Below, piece by piece: positions 1 to 9,155 of a stretch of DNA of 46,073 nt; within the stretch, counting starts at the first letter, position 1; each line of letters opens with the position of its first letter. The notes under the pieces are model-generated. The model saw nothing but the letters and a program-made list of their open reading frames with translations. It was not told the DNA's origin and did not search any database. This DNA is from Mesoaciditoga sp. (GTDB lineage: Bacteria; Thermotogota; Thermotogae; Mesoaciditogales; Mesoaciditogaceae): assembly GCA_015491995.1 (NCBI GenBank), contig WGFY01000074.1, positions 1 through 46,073 of the forward strand, given 5' to 3'. Made by a program: the position numbers and the translations under genes.

Positions 1-3000
1 ATAAGCGACTGATTGATCGCTTGAAAGCACATGGCTTCCGAACGCATTTACAAAGACAGGAACTTCTAAGCTTTGCACCGCTGAAGAGTAATCTGGAGCA
101 TATCTGACGGTAAGGCTCGCCGCGTTCATGCCCTCAACAAGCGGAATATTAACTGTCACTGTCGTTGCTGATTTAGGAGCAGGTTTTATGGTTGTCAGCG
201 CTGTTCCACCAAGGCTAACTGTGACTGCATCGTTGCCAAGCCCAATTTGTTGATTTGGAGTTATATCTACTTGGGCAGTGTAACTATTGGAGTTAACGAC
301 GATTGGCGTAGCTTCAGAGCCAAAATGATTCTTATTATTGAATAAAGGATTTTCGAAATGAGCGGTTACAGGCGCCGTGGTCGGCTCAACGACTGCAGAG
401 AACAAACCATTGTGCGCTGCGTCTGGCTGTGAAGATGGATAGACCATGATCTCTATTTGCTGAGGAGCAAGAGTTCCGTTGCTGTAGAGGCCTCCCGGCA
501 AGAAGAAATCAACATAGCCTTTTTTACTGTTGACGTCCAGCAATACAAGATCATTTCTGTTTTCAACTAATCCTCCAACAGGTCCTGTGAAAACTTTGAC
601 GTTTTGATTGAGACCAGCTTCTGTGCTGATGTAAGCCCAATCAAAGTTATTGGAATCCGCATTGCTTATATACAATCTAAATATCGTGGTTTGTGAAAGT
701 TTTGTAGTGGTTGCTGAAGTTACGGGAACCAAAATGCCACTCTTAGTGCTTGAATTGTAATTATATATTGCATCAAGAGAAAGACCTATTCTCTGGATCT
801 GGATTGGCATCTGCCATTGTGTCCATACTATATGATGAATCGATGCGGAAGATGAGATCTTGGAGTAAATTTGATCTGGAATTCCGATCTTGACATTGTA
901 CTGTCCGCTTTGAACACCAGCATAGTCAACAAGCATTCTATATGTGCCTTGAGTTGCACCCTTAGTCATTGGTGCGGTGAATGTCTTAATCGGTGTTGTG
1001 CTTCCAACTGGTATCAACTCAACTATGGCAGTTGACGCAAGACCAATCCCACCGTTGTCAGACGCTTCTATTACAAACGCTTGCTTTATCGACGTAGCAT
1101 CAGCAGTGTAATCACTGTTTACAATACTGGCACTGAGATTCGAACCATTATCATAGAAAACACTCAACGAAGGTACAGACTTCGCTATGTTGCCTGTTCG
1201 GTGTTCAGGAGTCGGATCAAAATGTTTGTCCGATGCAACAGCATAAACCGTGTAAGTACCAACACCTTGAGTGAATGGAACTGTAGCAGTTAGAGACGTA
1301 GCCGTTACACCATAATTCGCAATATTAGAGTTGTTAGGGTAAGTTGTGAATATCGTTGGTGTGGCCTTGTTGAAACTGAGTCCGCCCCAGTATATCGCGT
1401 GATCATCGGTGATGGTCGCTGTGACCGTCATTGGACCGTAGTACACAGGAGTATTGCCTATGTTTACATAAGAACCGGCAGGCGTGATCTTTATCGTCGG
1501 TGCAGCTGTATCAGCCTGAACAACATAATTCGTTGTTGCTGTTGCTATTTGATTGGCAACAGCGGTAACGGTTGCGCCTATTTGGTATGTTCCAGCTGGT
1601 CCGTAGAATGCAGCTTCAAATGGGAACGTTTTAGAAGCAGTCCCGTAAGCTGCAACACCATTGGACTCTACCATACTAACCGGCATGATGTAGTGATGAT
1701 CAAATCTCATAACATTCGTTTCATTTTGAGAATTGGAGTAAGCCGTCGTTGTGGCGTATCCATCAAACGGAGTTCCAAATTTGAACGGTTGCCCAAGGAT
1801 TATAGACGTTAGTGGTTGGACAGAATTCACCATAACGTTGAGAGTTGCAGGTACGGATTCGTAAGTATCACCTGTTGGGCTGACGCTCAACGTTATGGAA
1901 TTCGCCGCAACTGGTGCCACGTCATATCTCAAGAAAGCGGCTGCTGAGTTATTGACAAGAATGTCAAATTTAATGAACGTATCAGATGTCTTCGGATTGA
2001 GAAGATAAGCAACCAGCTTCAAAGGTTCACTGCTCGCGCTTAGACTTGTTTTAGAAGCTACAGAACCCGGTCCGTAAAGTGCCATCGCAAGATTCTGAGT
2101 TTTGTAATATGTTTCCTGAATGTTGTAGTTGCTTATGTCGTTCTTGCCCTTGAGTATATATCCATAAAGGTCTATTTTGGATCCAGCAGCAACTTTTATC
2201 CAGTCATTCGCGTTAACGACGTGCCCACTCTTATCAATCAAGAAAACGTAAGGCGTGTCAGCTGAATTGGATGATTGAACTCCTAAGACGTGCACCGTTG
2301 TTGAGCCAAGAGTTGCTCCACCTAATTCATCAATGGCTTTAAATGTTAAAGTAAGCGTGTTCCACTGATTCGGAACGAGGTTGGTAATTGGACTCCCAGA
2401 TGTGTAAGTTGCTTGAGTTGAGCCATTCACATCTAAAAGCGCAACTGCACTTGTAGCGCTAAAAACAAAAGATGGACTCGTTAAAGCTACTGAATAATCT
2501 TTAACTGACTCATTAGAGCTAATTGAATAAGAAGGTTTCACATACACAGGTTCCGTCGTGGAAGTTGAATCACTGTACGTTTTGGAATCGACTTTCAAAG
2601 CTGCGCTAATCGCAAACGTGTGCGTGCCAGCTGCTGTTGGCGTGTAAATAAACGTGTAAACGCCGTTATTCGCGGAGACCTTATTTGCTGCTCCTCCATT
2701 AACCGTGGCTGCAACATTAAGAGTTCCAGCGTTGTTTGGATTGGTAACCGTTGCGCTGAAAGTGATCGGACTGTTGGTCACATAATGTCCCTGATAATTC
2801 GGTGTAAGTGTGATAGCACCTACAACTGGTTTTTCGTAAACGGTCGTAGCCGTGATCCCAAATACGCTACTTGCGCGTCCAGGAAATCTGGCCGAGCTGT
2901 AAGCTTCAACCGACAGAGAATATTTTCCTGGGGTAAGGCCTACAAATGTGTAAGTGAACGTACCAGATGTCTGTCCTATAGTTCCACTCGCACTTACCGT

Positions 3001-3246
3001 TTGAGAGAAATTCGCGGAAGTCAACGCGAATGTAACAGACTGGATCGGACTGTGCGCTGTTACCGAAGCTTCAACCGTAACGTCTTTTGATCCGTTAGGC
3101 AATACCTCAAAATTTCCACCATTCGTAGGTGACGTGATAGCCACTACGGGTGGCACGGTGTCCGGCTTCGGCAAGAGAAAACAGCCTGATAGGACGACCA
3201 TTAACAATGCTACTGATAGAACTAAACCTACTACTTTTTTACCCAT
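1..3246 (-). CDS. large secreted lipoprotein with Ig-like repeats, 3' end outside window
   Basis: The reading frame is open on the minus strand from an ATG at 3246 to the left edge: 1082 codons with no stop, so the protein is larger still. The N-terminus is a lipoprotein signal: MGKKVVGLV, a hydrophobic stretch, then the lipobox LSGC with Cys about residue 22. The mature part is rich in Thr, Ser, Val, Ala and Asn. It shows repeated beta-sandwich style phrases such as PGKYSLSVEAYS, AGTHTFAISA and VGTYTVYAVASD, typical of Ig-like or cadherin-like surface domains. No catalytic motif is visible. A strong Shine-Dalgarno (AGGAGG, 3250-3256) fixes the start. The gene has its own consensus promoter upstream and seems monocistronic. 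A role at the outer envelope (adhesin, scaffold or glycan binding) is inference; the exact family is not recognised. Confidence 0.85.
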   Translation of the reverse strand, partial: MGKKVVGLVLSVALLMVVLSGCFLLPKPDTVPPVVAITSPTNGGNFEVLPNGSKDVTVEASVTAHSPIQSVTFALTSANFSQTVSASGTIGQTSGTFTYTFVGLTPGKYSLSVEAYSSARFPGRASSVFGITATTVYEKPVVGAITLTPNYQGHYVTNSPITFSATVTNPNNAGTLNVAATVNGGAANKVSANNGVYTFIYTPTAAGTHTFAISAALKVDSKTYSDSTSTTEPVYVKPSYSISSNESVKDYSVALTSPSFVFSATSAVALLDVNGSTQATYTSGSPITNLVPNQWNTLTLTFKAIDELGGATLGSTTVHVLGVQSSNSADTPYVFLIDKSGHVVNANDWIKVAAGSKIDLYGYILKGKNDISNYNIQETYYKTQNLAMALYGPGSVASKTSLSASSEPLKLVAYLLNPKTSDTFIKFDILVNNSAAAFLRYDVAPVAANSITLSVSPTGDTYESVPATLNVMVNSVQPLTSIILGQPFKFGTPFDGYATTTAYSNSQNETNVMRFDHHYIMPVSMVESNGVAAYGTASKTFPFEAAFYGPAGTYQIGATVTAVANQIATATTNYVVQADTAAPTIKITPAGSYVNIGNTPVYYGPMTVTATITDDHAIYWGGLSFNKATPTIFTTYPNNSNIANYGVTATSLTATVPFTQGVGTYTVYAVASDKHFDPTPEHRTGNIAKSVPSLSVFYDNGSNLSASIVNSDYTADATSIKQAFVIEASDNGGIGLASTAIVELIPVGSTTPIKTFTAPMTKGATQGTYRMLVDYAGVQSGQYNVKIGIPDQIYSKISSSASIHHIVWTQWQMPIQIQRIGLSLDAIYNYNSSTKSGILVPVTSATTTKLSQTTIFRLYISNADSNNFDWAYISTEAGLNQNVKVFTGPVGGLVENRNDLVLLDVNSKKGYVDFFLPGGLYSNGTLAPQQIEIMVYPSSQPDAAHNGLFSAVVEPTTAPVTAHFENPLFNNKNHFGSEATPIVVNSNSYTAQVDITPNQQIGLGNDAVTVSLGGTALTTIKPAPKSATTVTVNIPLVEGMNAASLTVRYAPDYSSAVQSLEVPVFVNAFGSHVLSSDQSVAY

Positions 3247-3341
3247 GCGTCCTCCTGTCAACCATAACACATGATTGCAGGAAAGCACCTCCCTTCAAAA
3301 TGTCCTTGCTTTTTTTGTCATCAAATTTGTACAGCAAAAAA

Positions 3342-3359
3342 CTAACCCCCTTTGGTTAG
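3342..3359 (-). promoter_or_regulatory. small inverted repeat in the lipoprotein 5' leader
   Basis: CTAACC (3342-3347) and GGTTAG (3354-3359) form a 6-bp inverted repeat in the roughly 170-nt leader between the promoter and the lipoprotein start. It could be a short mRNA hairpin or an operator; the length alone is not decisive. Confidence 0.25.
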
Positions 3360-3418
3360 ATTTGTTTATAATTTTCCCACAATCCCTCCTTCCACATTTT
3401 TAAGGAATTCAATTAACA

Positions 3419-3447
3419 ATTATATACCTGTATTTTTGCACTGTCAA
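3419..3447 (-). promoter_or_regulatory. consensus sigma-70 type promoter of the lipoprotein gene
   Basis: On the minus strand TTGACA (3447-3442) is followed by a 17-nt spacer and TATAAT (3424-3419), a perfect match to the housekeeping consensus. Transcription would start near 3412 and leave a leader of about 165 nt before the lipoprotein ATG at 3246. Confidence 0.85.
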
Positions 3448-3511
3448 GAAGAAAAAAAGTAATTCTCAAGACACAAATCAGAGGTTTCCATTGTGGTAAA
3501 GATCACCAACA

Positions 3512-3600
3512 TGGTGCCGGGGGCGGGACTTGAACCCGCACGAGCTAAAGCGCTCACAAGAACCTGAATCTTGCGTGTCTGCCAATTCCACCACCTCGGC
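3512..3600 (-). tRNA. tRNA-Leu (anticodon CAG)
   Basis: The minus strand begins GCCGAGG and ends with the encoded CCA. The anticodon stem CAAGA/TCTTG holds the loop TTCAGGT, giving anticodon CAG for the codon CUG. The variable region is long (class II tRNA), and the T arm GCGGG-TTCAAGT-CCCGC is intact. The acceptor stem pairs except for A5-C68, a mismatch I also recall in E. coli tRNA-Leu(CAG). It has a promoter immediately upstream. Confidence 0.95.
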
Positions 3601-3616
3601 AAATGAAGACAATGAA

Positions 3617-3646
3617 ATTATACCTTAAAGCGTTGAAGGCAGTCAA
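3617..3646 (-). promoter_or_regulatory. promoter of tRNA-Leu
   Basis: TTGACT (3646-3641), an 18-nt spacer and TATAAT (3622-3617) on the minus strand lie 16 nt before the tRNA-Leu 5' end, a normal distance for a short tRNA leader. Confidence 0.75.
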
Positions 3647-3663
3647 GCAATTAAGCGAAAGTT

Positions 3664-4047
3664 CTACACTTCGATCGAAATTTCCCCATTTTCAAATTCC
3701 AAACGTTTAAGCATTTTTGTTTTGAGCCAATCTATGAACATATTTCCGTTGATCGTTCTCAAATCAACGGATAATTTTGTCGGTGTTACATTTATCACGT
3801 TGCCAAGTTCACGTTTTTTAAGCTCTTGTTGAATTCTGTCTAAAAACATTTTAACCGTGAGGCTCATGGATATATCAAAATCAACAGGTTTGTTAAAAGG
3901 TGTTGGTACTTTGGGAGCTTTTACACTGAATTTCACCGTTCCCAGCATGGCGGAAATGACGAGTTTTCCTTTATGGATCTCCGATTTGGCTCCAAGCTTG
4001 ACCTTTAACAATTCGTTTATCTCTTCTTGCCGTATGGACAGTTTCAA
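3664..4047 (-). CDS. conserved-looking small hypothetical protein
   Basis: This 127-residue protein is not one I recognise. It is Lys-rich and soluble, with alternating beta-strand-like segments (KGKLVISAMLGTVKFSVKAP) and a predicted helix in the middle (FLDRIQQELKKREL). There is no signal peptide and no obvious metal or nucleotide motif. The start is a TTG one base after the stop of the transglycosylase gene, with GGGAGATGGTGAG as ribosome binding site, so translation is probably coupled. It is the last gene of the dnaN-containing operon. The repeated phrasing of amphipathic strands around a hydrophobic core recalls lipid-binding tubular folds, but that is a guess from pattern only. Confidence 0.75.
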   Translation of the reverse strand: MKLSIRQEEINELLKVKLGAKSEIHKGKLVISAMLGTVKFSVKAPKVPTPFNKPVDFDISMSLTVKMFLDRIQQELKKRELGNVINVTPTKLSVDLRTINGNMFIDWLKTKMLKRLEFENGEISIEV

Positions 4048-4048
4048 C

Positions 4049-5101
4049 TCACCATCTCCCGTTTAGCGCTAATTCGTAATTCCCTTCATCTTTCCAGACT
4101 TCCACATAAACTCCAAAAACATTCAACGCCAATCCATAACGGACATCGCCGGATTCGGATATCGATCCAAAGATCTTATGCCCCCAAAGGTTCAAAATTC
4201 CAGAAGCTGCCAAGCCATTTTTGTATTCTCCCACTATTGCCGTGAGAGGTCCGAATTTAGAGGATACTTCAATTTGATCACCCTTAGCTGAATGCTCTAA
4301 AGCCATATGTGTGTTGCCGGCATTTATCCTCCATATCCAAGAGAATTCAACTTTTGTCGAATCAAACGTCACCATCGGGCACAGATCCACTTGGCCAGGT
4401 GGCAATGGATAAGAAAGCCCAACTACCGTTTTTCCGGATGAACGGTATTGGACAAAAACACCGATTCGTGCAAGGATATCCGGATATTTCGTTGATGTTG
4501 AATACTGCGATACGTATTTCATAACTTTTTTGACGTAATTTTGTGTTTCCGGATAAGGAGGTATACCTTTGTATTTCGCAACAGCCCCCGGGCCAGCATT
4601 GTAAGCGGCAAATGCAAGTTTAAGCGATGAAAAATAAGTTTCATACCTTGCTACGTAATTAAGAGCGCCTTGCACGCTTTCAAACGGATCAAATGGATTG
4701 CTTATCCCGTACTCCAAAGCAGTTTGAGGCATAAATTGCATGAGACCTTCTGCACCCACACAGCTCCTTGAATAGTTTTGAAAACCACTTTCGGATCTCG
4801 CTATGGCCAAAGCGATCGGGAGCTCTGATTTTGTTATTGGAATTTGAGAGAAATTCATCCAAGGGATCGGGAAGTTGAAACCAATCCCTCCAACAAAATC
4901 ACCCGAGGCGCTGTAACTTGCCTCATAGGCAATTCCTGGATAATAATAAAGGTTGTATGGCTGATCGGATAAAAACATTATAGGTGCGCTCACAGAGAAG
5001 CCTCCTATTATGGGATTTGCGAATATCAAAGTAGCGACAAGTAAGGTTAAGAGGAATATAGCACCTTCAACCATTACGAATTTCCCATTACTTTTCTTCA
5101 A
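4049..5101 (-). CDS. membrane-anchored lytic transglycosylase (SLT domain)
   Basis: This enzyme would cleave peptidoglycan between MurNAc and GlcNAc in the periplasm. The N-terminus has a hydrophobic anchor (GAIFLLTLLVATLIF). The SLT core follows, with the catalytic Glu in IARSESGFQ (about residue 104), then GAEGLMQFMPQTA and AFAAYNAGPGAVAKY, all signature phrases of the Slt70/MltC/MltE fold. About 190 C-terminal residues have no recognised domain. A GTG at 5110 sits inside the GGAGGTG ribosome binding site, so the in-frame TTG at 5101, correctly spaced, is the better start. The upstream ComB-like stop overlaps the region, indicating one transcript. Being in an operon with DnaN and IspF, it is likely expressed with growth. 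Confidence 0.9.
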   Translation of the reverse strand: MKKSNGKFVMVEGAIFLLTLLVATLIFANPIIGGFSVSAPIMFLSDQPYNLYYYPGIAYEASYSASGDFVGGIGFNFPIPWMNFSQIPITKSELPIALAIARSESGFQNYSRSCVGAEGLMQFMPQTALEYGISNPFDPFESVQGALNYVARYETYFSSLKLAFAAYNAGPGAVAKYKGIPPYPETQNYVKKVMKYVSQYSTSTKYPDILARIGVFVQYRSSGKTVVGLSYPLPPGQVDLCPMVTFDSTKVEFSWIWRINAGNTHMALEHSAKGDQIEVSSKFGPLTAIVGEYKNGLAASGILNLWGHKIFGSISESGDVRYGLALNVFGVYVEVWKDEGNYELALNGRW

Positions 5102-5102
5102 A

Positions 5103-5804
5103 TCATTCACCTCCGAAGAATTTAACTCCCGCCTGATCTTTTTTAAGTATTGGAACTACGTCCGTTCTCACGCAACTTTCAACAAGATCCTGTGCCATGC
5201 CATGTTCACTGAGATATCTGCCATGATGCGATGTTTTGAGAATTTTCAGTGGTTCTTCTTTTGCTATGGAGAGTGATATCATTGCTCCATCGTTAAGAGC
5301 TGGCCTTTCAAACATAGACACGTATTTTCCAGCCGTGTAAAGATCTTCCATTGCGATTTCACCATGGCTTCCGGAACAAACGACAAGAACATTTTGAAAG
5401 CTCTTTGAATTGGTATAATCCACAACGGCATGTACGTTTGATATTGCCATTGTTACTATTTTTCCATATTCTTTGAATCTTTCAATCGTTTTTGTTCCAT
5501 TGGACGTTGTAAGCACCACATTTTTACCCTCCACATTCTCTTTCGTAAATTCAAGTGGAGAGTTTCCGAGATCGAATCCTTTTATCTTGAAAGATTTCCT
5601 TTCACCGGCCAATATTGGTGAGGGAATACGTTCTTTTAGTTCAAAGGCTTTTTCAATGGTGCTCACCGGATACACACCCATTGCGTTGTTGAAGATGGCT
5701 TTTGAAATAACGGTTCCAGCACGTAAAGTGTCTATCACCACGACAAGTCCGTACGAATCATGTCTTGGTTTCTCAGATGGAATGGACAAAACTTCGATGT
5801 TCAT
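5103..5804 (-). CDS. ComB-type 2-phosphosulfolactate phosphatase family protein
   Basis: The 233-residue protein has the ComB family marks: VVVIDTLRAGTVISKA near the N-terminus, AGERKSFKIKGFDLGNSP, then VVLTTSNGTKTIERF and CSGSHGEIAMEDLYTAG. ComB in methanogens dephosphorylates 2-phosphosulfolactate in coenzyme M synthesis and is Mg-dependent. Bacterial homologues without a coenzyme M pathway are common and their substrate is often unknown. No other coenzyme M gene is in the window, so the family is secure but the substrate is not. The ATG at 5804 follows the EcfT stop by 28 nt. The gene ends inside the ribosome binding region of the next gene. Confidence 0.85.
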   Translation of the reverse strand: MNIEVLSIPSEKPRHDSYGLVVVIDTLRAGTVISKAIFNNAMGVYPVSTIEKAFELKERIPSPILAGERKSFKIKGFDLGNSPLEFTKENVEGKNVVLTTSNGTKTIERFKEYGKIVTMAISNVHAVVDYTNSKSFQNVLVVCSGSHGEIAMEDLYTAGKYVSMFERPALNDGAMISLSIAKEEPLKILKTSHHGRYLSEHGMAQDLVESCVRTDVVPILKKDQAGVKFFGGE

Positions 5805-5832
5805 ATTCGCCTCCAGCCATGCAATTCGTTGT

Positions 5833-6630
5833 TCACAACGGCAAAATTACAACCAGAATCATCGCAAAGCTTGCTATGATAAAGGCACAATCCGATTTTT
5901 TTAAATTCAACTGTTTGTATTTTGTTCTTCCTTCCGCTCCTCTGTAACATCTCGCTTCCATGGCTATCGCCAGTTCATCCGCCATTCTGACGGCACCTAC
6001 AAAAAGCGGTATAAGCAACGGAATCATTCCCTTAGCCCGTTGAATTAGACCTCCTCTATCAAAGCGTGCACCTCTTGAAAGTTGTGCACGCATAACATGT
6101 TCAGCTTCAATGGCCAAAACAGGTATAAATCTGAACGCTATGCTTATCATCATTGAAAAATCATGTGACCATTCTTTTGGAACACGAAATGTACGCATAA
6201 GCGATTCCAATCCGTCCGCGAGTCGAATCGGAGATGTCGTCAGGGTGAGAACTGATGCCGCAAGTATTATAAAAACGAGTCTAAGTGTTATGAAAACCGT
6301 GTTGTACACCGCCACATCTGTTATTTTGAACACCCAAAAACTGTACATCACATGACCCCCACCAGAAAATATCTGAAAAACGACCGTTAAAGCTATCAAC
6401 ATCCATAAGGCCTTCAAGCCACGGAAATAATGCGAAAGTGGGACTCTGCTTAAAACCATCATCACCAAGATTACACCACCAAAGAACGCGTACTGATAGA
6501 AGTTTTTAATTAGGAATACCACCGTTATAAGAACAAGGTTGAAGATTATCTTGGTTCTTGGATCGAGGTTGTGAAGGAAGGAATCTCGCGGTACGTATTG
6601 TCCTATGGTGATATTTCCTAAAAAATTCAT
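5833..6630 (-). CDS. ecfT: energy-coupling factor transporter transmembrane protein EcfT
   Basis: EcfT is the scaffold that couples the EcfA/EcfA' ATPases to an S component for vitamin or metal uptake. The 265 residues contain about five hydrophobic spans. They also carry the two conserved ARG-type cytoplasmic motifs, here SRGARFD and EARCYRGAEGRT, which contact the ATPases. The length is normal for the family. No ecfA or S-component gene lies next to it, so this is an orphan T component that must use ATPases encoded elsewhere. The start ATG is at 6630, 13 nt after the IspF stop. Confidence 0.93.
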   Translation of the reverse strand: MNFLGNITIGQYVPRDSFLHNLDPRTKIIFNLVLITVVFLIKNFYQYAFFGGVILVMMVLSRVPLSHYFRGLKALWMLIALTVVFQIFSGGGHVMYSFWVFKITDVAVYNTVFITLRLVFIILAASVLTLTTSPIRLADGLESLMRTFRVPKEWSHDFSMMISIAFRFIPVLAIEAEHVMRAQLSRGARFDRGGLIQRAKGMIPLLIPLFVGAVRMADELAIAMEARCYRGAEGRTKYKQLNLKKSDCAFIIASFAMILVVILPL

Positions 6631-6643
6631 TTGGCCACCAGAA

Positions 6644-7120
6644 CTACGTTGGCTCTTTTAAAAGACAAACGGCCATAGCCCCCACGCCTTCCATCCTTCC
6701 AACGAACCCCATCCCTTCGTTTGTAGTGGCTTTCACGTTAACTCTATCTTTATCAATTTCAAGAGCTTTGGAAATTTCTTCACGCATTTGTCCAACATAA
6801 GGAGATATTTTAGGCTCTTCCATGACAAGCATGACGTCTATGTAATCGATCCTGAACTTTTTGCGCTCCACTTTTTCTTTTATCTCTTTCAAGATGAGCA
6901 TGGAAGAAATACCCTCGTATCTCGGATCATTCGGTGGAAAATAAACACCGAGATCTCCAAATCCACTAGCGCCTAAAATGGCATCCCCTATCGCATGAGC
7001 TATAACATCGCCGTCGGAATGAGCATATAACCCTTTTGGATAAGGTATTTCTACTCCACCTAATACAAGTTTTCTATCTTGGACAAGCTTATGAACATCA
7101 TATCCGATTCCTGCTCTCAT
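6644..7120 (-). CDS. ispF: 2-C-methyl-D-erythritol 2,4-cyclodiphosphate synthase
   Basis: IspF closes the cyclodiphosphate ring in the MEP isoprenoid pathway. The sequence begins MRAGIGYDVHKL with the Asp and His zinc ligands, followed by HSDGDVIAHAIGDAILG. It ends with TTNEGMGFVGRMEGVGAMA, all family signatures. Its 158 residues match the usual length. The ATG at 7120 overlaps the dnaN stop as TGATG. A TTG three bases earlier is also in frame but is less likely. No other MEP-pathway gene is adjacent. Confidence 0.97.
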   Translation of the reverse strand: MRAGIGYDVHKLVQDRKLVLGGVEIPYPKGLYAHSDGDVIAHAIGDAILGASGFGDLGVYFPPNDPRYEGISSMLILKEIKEKVERKKFRIDYIDVMLVMEEPKISPYVGQMREEISKALEIDKDRVNVKATTNEGMGFVGRMEGVGAMAVCLLKEPT

Positions 7121-8208
7121 CAAATCCTCACCGGCATGACGATGAAAAAATATCCTTCCAAATTAGGCGTGTCGATCATCAAAGGCTTGTTAACATCGAC
7201 AAAATTCAACTGGACTTTGTCCTCATTTGTGTGATTCAAAGCATCGAGTATGAAAGCTGGATTGAAAGCCACGGTCATCGATTCACCATCGGTTTGCACG
7301 TCCAGCGTTTCTTCAGCTTCTCCAAGCCCAACACTTTTCGATGATATTTTAAGAATCTCTCCCTCAGTTGAAAATTTCACAGCTTCAGTGCCAGTTCGTG
7401 TTACTATGCTGGCTCTTTTTACCGCTCCTTTGAGAAGATTTCTATCTACGACAACGCGCGTTTTGAATTCTTCTGGAATAACGCGCTTGTAATTTGGGAA
7501 ATCGGCATCCACGACTTTGCATACCAAAACGGTGTTCCCTATTTCAAAGGCAACTTGCCTGTTTTCAAACTTCATCATTATCTTTTCAACACGAGAAACG
7601 GTGAGAAGACGCAAAAGTTCCTTAACTGCTCTCAAAGAAATCAAGAAGTTGAGGTTACCGGTGTTGTCGGTCTTTTCTTCAGCCAAGGACATTCTAAATC
7701 CATCTACCGCCACCGTTCTAAGCATGCCATCTTCCATTTCGAAATACACACCGTTAAGGTTTCGTATGTTTTCATCATTGGCTGCACTAAAAGATACCCT
7801 GTCGATCATCTCGGCGAATTTCGCACGATCCATCTCATATTGTGCACCATCGTAGGGAATTCTTACATCGGGAAAATCTTCTGCACTTTGTGTGAATATC
7901 TGAAACTTACTTTTTCCAGAGGAAATTTCCAATTTCTCACCGTTCAACGAAAAATGGGCTTCGTCCCCAGGAAGGCTTTTGACGATCTCGTGTGCCGTCT
8001 TAGCATTAACAACAAACACACCTTTACCGGATACATTAGATATCTTCGATCTCACTGTGAATTCCATATCCGTAGCGGTCATCACCAAACCATTATCAAG
8101 CTCAAATAACACTCCGTTCAAAACTGGTTTTATAGGCCTCGATGCAACAGCTCGTGAGAGCGAGTCAAGATGAAAGGCCATTTCGCTCCTTTTCACAATG
8201 AATTCCAT
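7120..8208 (-). CDS. dnaN: DNA polymerase III beta subunit (sliding clamp)
   Basis: The 362-residue protein has the three-domain clamp pattern. It starts [21 protein letters not shown] and contains IKPVLNGVLFEL and VTATDMEF-like text (VMTATDMEFTV), VDGFRMSLAEE in the middle domain, and ends in FFIVMPVRI, the family's typical MPMR-like C-terminus. The ring tethers the replicative polymerase to DNA. It is not next to dnaA or recF here, but lies inside an operon with metabolic genes. A strong GAGGAGG ribosome binding site precedes the ATG at 8208. The start overlaps the 3' end of the P-loop NTPase gene by 16 nt. Confidence 0.97.
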   Translation of the reverse strand: MEFIVKRSEMAFHLDSLSRAVASRPIKPVLNGVLFELDNGLVMTATDMEFTVRSKISNVSGKGVFVVNAKTAHEIVKSLPGDEAHFSLNGEKLEISSGKSKFQIFTQSAEDFPDVRIPYDGAQYEMDRAKFAEMIDRVSFSAANDENIRNLNGVYFEMEDGMLRTVAVDGFRMSLAEEKTDNTGNLNFLISLRAVKELLRLLTVSRVEKIMMKFENRQVAFEIGNTVLVCKVVDADFPNYKRVIPEEFKTRVVVDRNLLKGAVKRASIVTRTGTEAVKFSTEGEILKISSKSVGLGEAEETLDVQTDGESMTVAFNPAFILDALNHTNEDKVQLNFVDVNKPLMIDTPNLEGYFFIVMPVRI

Positions 8209-9155
8209 ATTGAAACCTCCTCGTAGAGTACGTCGAAGATGATTATACCATTTAGGCGTCTTCGAAGTTCAAAAATAAGTTCTTCAGGATCAACTTCCAC
8301 ACCTTTTATAGAAGTGTGATTTACTCCAATCCCCAAAAGATTGGTTTGTGCCAAAACTTTGAAATTTCCTTCATCACAGAGAATATTTCCACTATTTGGG
8401 ACTATGATTTCACATTTCAATTTCGAAGCGATCTTATCTGTAACGGCGCCTGGAAGATAGACAAAATCGGAATCTTCGCAAAGTTTCACGATTTTATCCT
8501 CATAGCCAGCCACACCGTTTACATCCAATGCAAATATTTTCCCATCTTTACCAGAGACCACTTTGTTTAGCAGACCTTTTAGTTTTAATGAGGTTTTCTC
8601 TTCCACCATAGGCGTTTGAATTCTTTTAATGATTTTTACGGTCTTTTCAACGATTTTCTCGGTAGTTCTCCCCACTTCTGCTCCACTGACAAGTATCGCA
8701 GCGTCAACGTAGGAAGCTATGCCAATTCTTTCCAAAGCACCATCTACAATAATATGATCGCAGTACTTGGTGAGTTTTTGGGATATTTGCAGGGTTTCTT
8801 CATAACTTCCAACTTTGATCGTTTGAACTTCTGTATCTATCTTCGCCTTAACTAAAGCCACTTTCCCAGATGAAGCTTCAAAAGTTTCATATATTTCGCC
8901 CCACTCAGGCAATACTGCGACAGGCACGATTGCAAAATCATCTTTTGGCAAAAGAATCTTCGGTTTCGCAACGTTGAAAATGGCATCTTGATCTTCACCA
9001 TCCCGTCCTATCGTCATTACGCAGGCTCTGCAGAGCCTGCGTAACAAAAAATTCACCACCGTCGTCTTACCAACGTTTTTAGAAAGCCCAATAACTGAAA
9101 TAACTCTATGATTCTTTATTTTTTTAAAGAGTTCTTCTTTTGTTCCTCTCTCCAC
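8193..9155 (-). CDS. P-loop NTPase next to lysine 2,3-aminomutase, possibly KamB-like
   Basis: The 320-residue protein has a Walker A motif, [10 protein letters not shown] (about residues 23-32). A following [12 protein letters not shown] segment and an Asp-rich Walker B-like [12 protein letters not shown] place it among SIMIBI-type ATPases. It resembles, from memory, the KamB proteins proposed to help reactivate aminomutases in clostridial lysine fermentation clusters, but no lysine 5,6-aminomutase gene is in the window. It starts at a GTG inside the 3' end of kamA (40-nt overlap), with only a weak purine-rich ribosome site. Its end overlaps dnaN. A 28-bp perfect palindrome lies within the coding region and encodes RRLCRAC. 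Function beyond nucleotide binding is inference. Confidence 0.75.
   Translation of the reverse strand: MERGTKEELFKKIKNHRVISVIGLSKNVGKTTVVNFLLRRLCRACVMTIGRDGEDQDAIFNVAKPKILLPKDDFAIVPVAVLPEWGEIYETFEASSGKVALVKAKIDTEVQTIKVGSYEETLQISQKLTKYCDHIIVDGALERIGIASYVDAAILVSGAEVGRTTEKIVEKTVKIIKRIQTPMVEEKTSLKLKGLLNKVVSGKDGKIFALDVNGVAGYEDKIVKLCEDSDFVYLPGAVTDKIASKLKCEIIVPNSGNILCDEGNFKVLAQTNLLGIGVNHTSIKGVEVDPEELIFELRRRLNGIIIFDVLYEEVSIWNSL
9017..9044. repeat. 28-bp perfect palindrome inside the P-loop NTPase gene
   Basis: Two 14-nt arms, TTACGCAGGCTCTG and its exact reverse complement, abut with no spacer. The element sits about 40 codons into the gene, just after the Walker A coding region. Adjacent bases do not extend it. 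In RNA it would be a strong hairpin with a loop of about 4 nt. Confidence 0.95.

Noticed and set aside
1081-3359. Plus-strand open frames opposite the large lipoprotein
   Set aside because: They are Cys- and Arg-rich shadows of the minus-strand gene, without ribosome sites or families.
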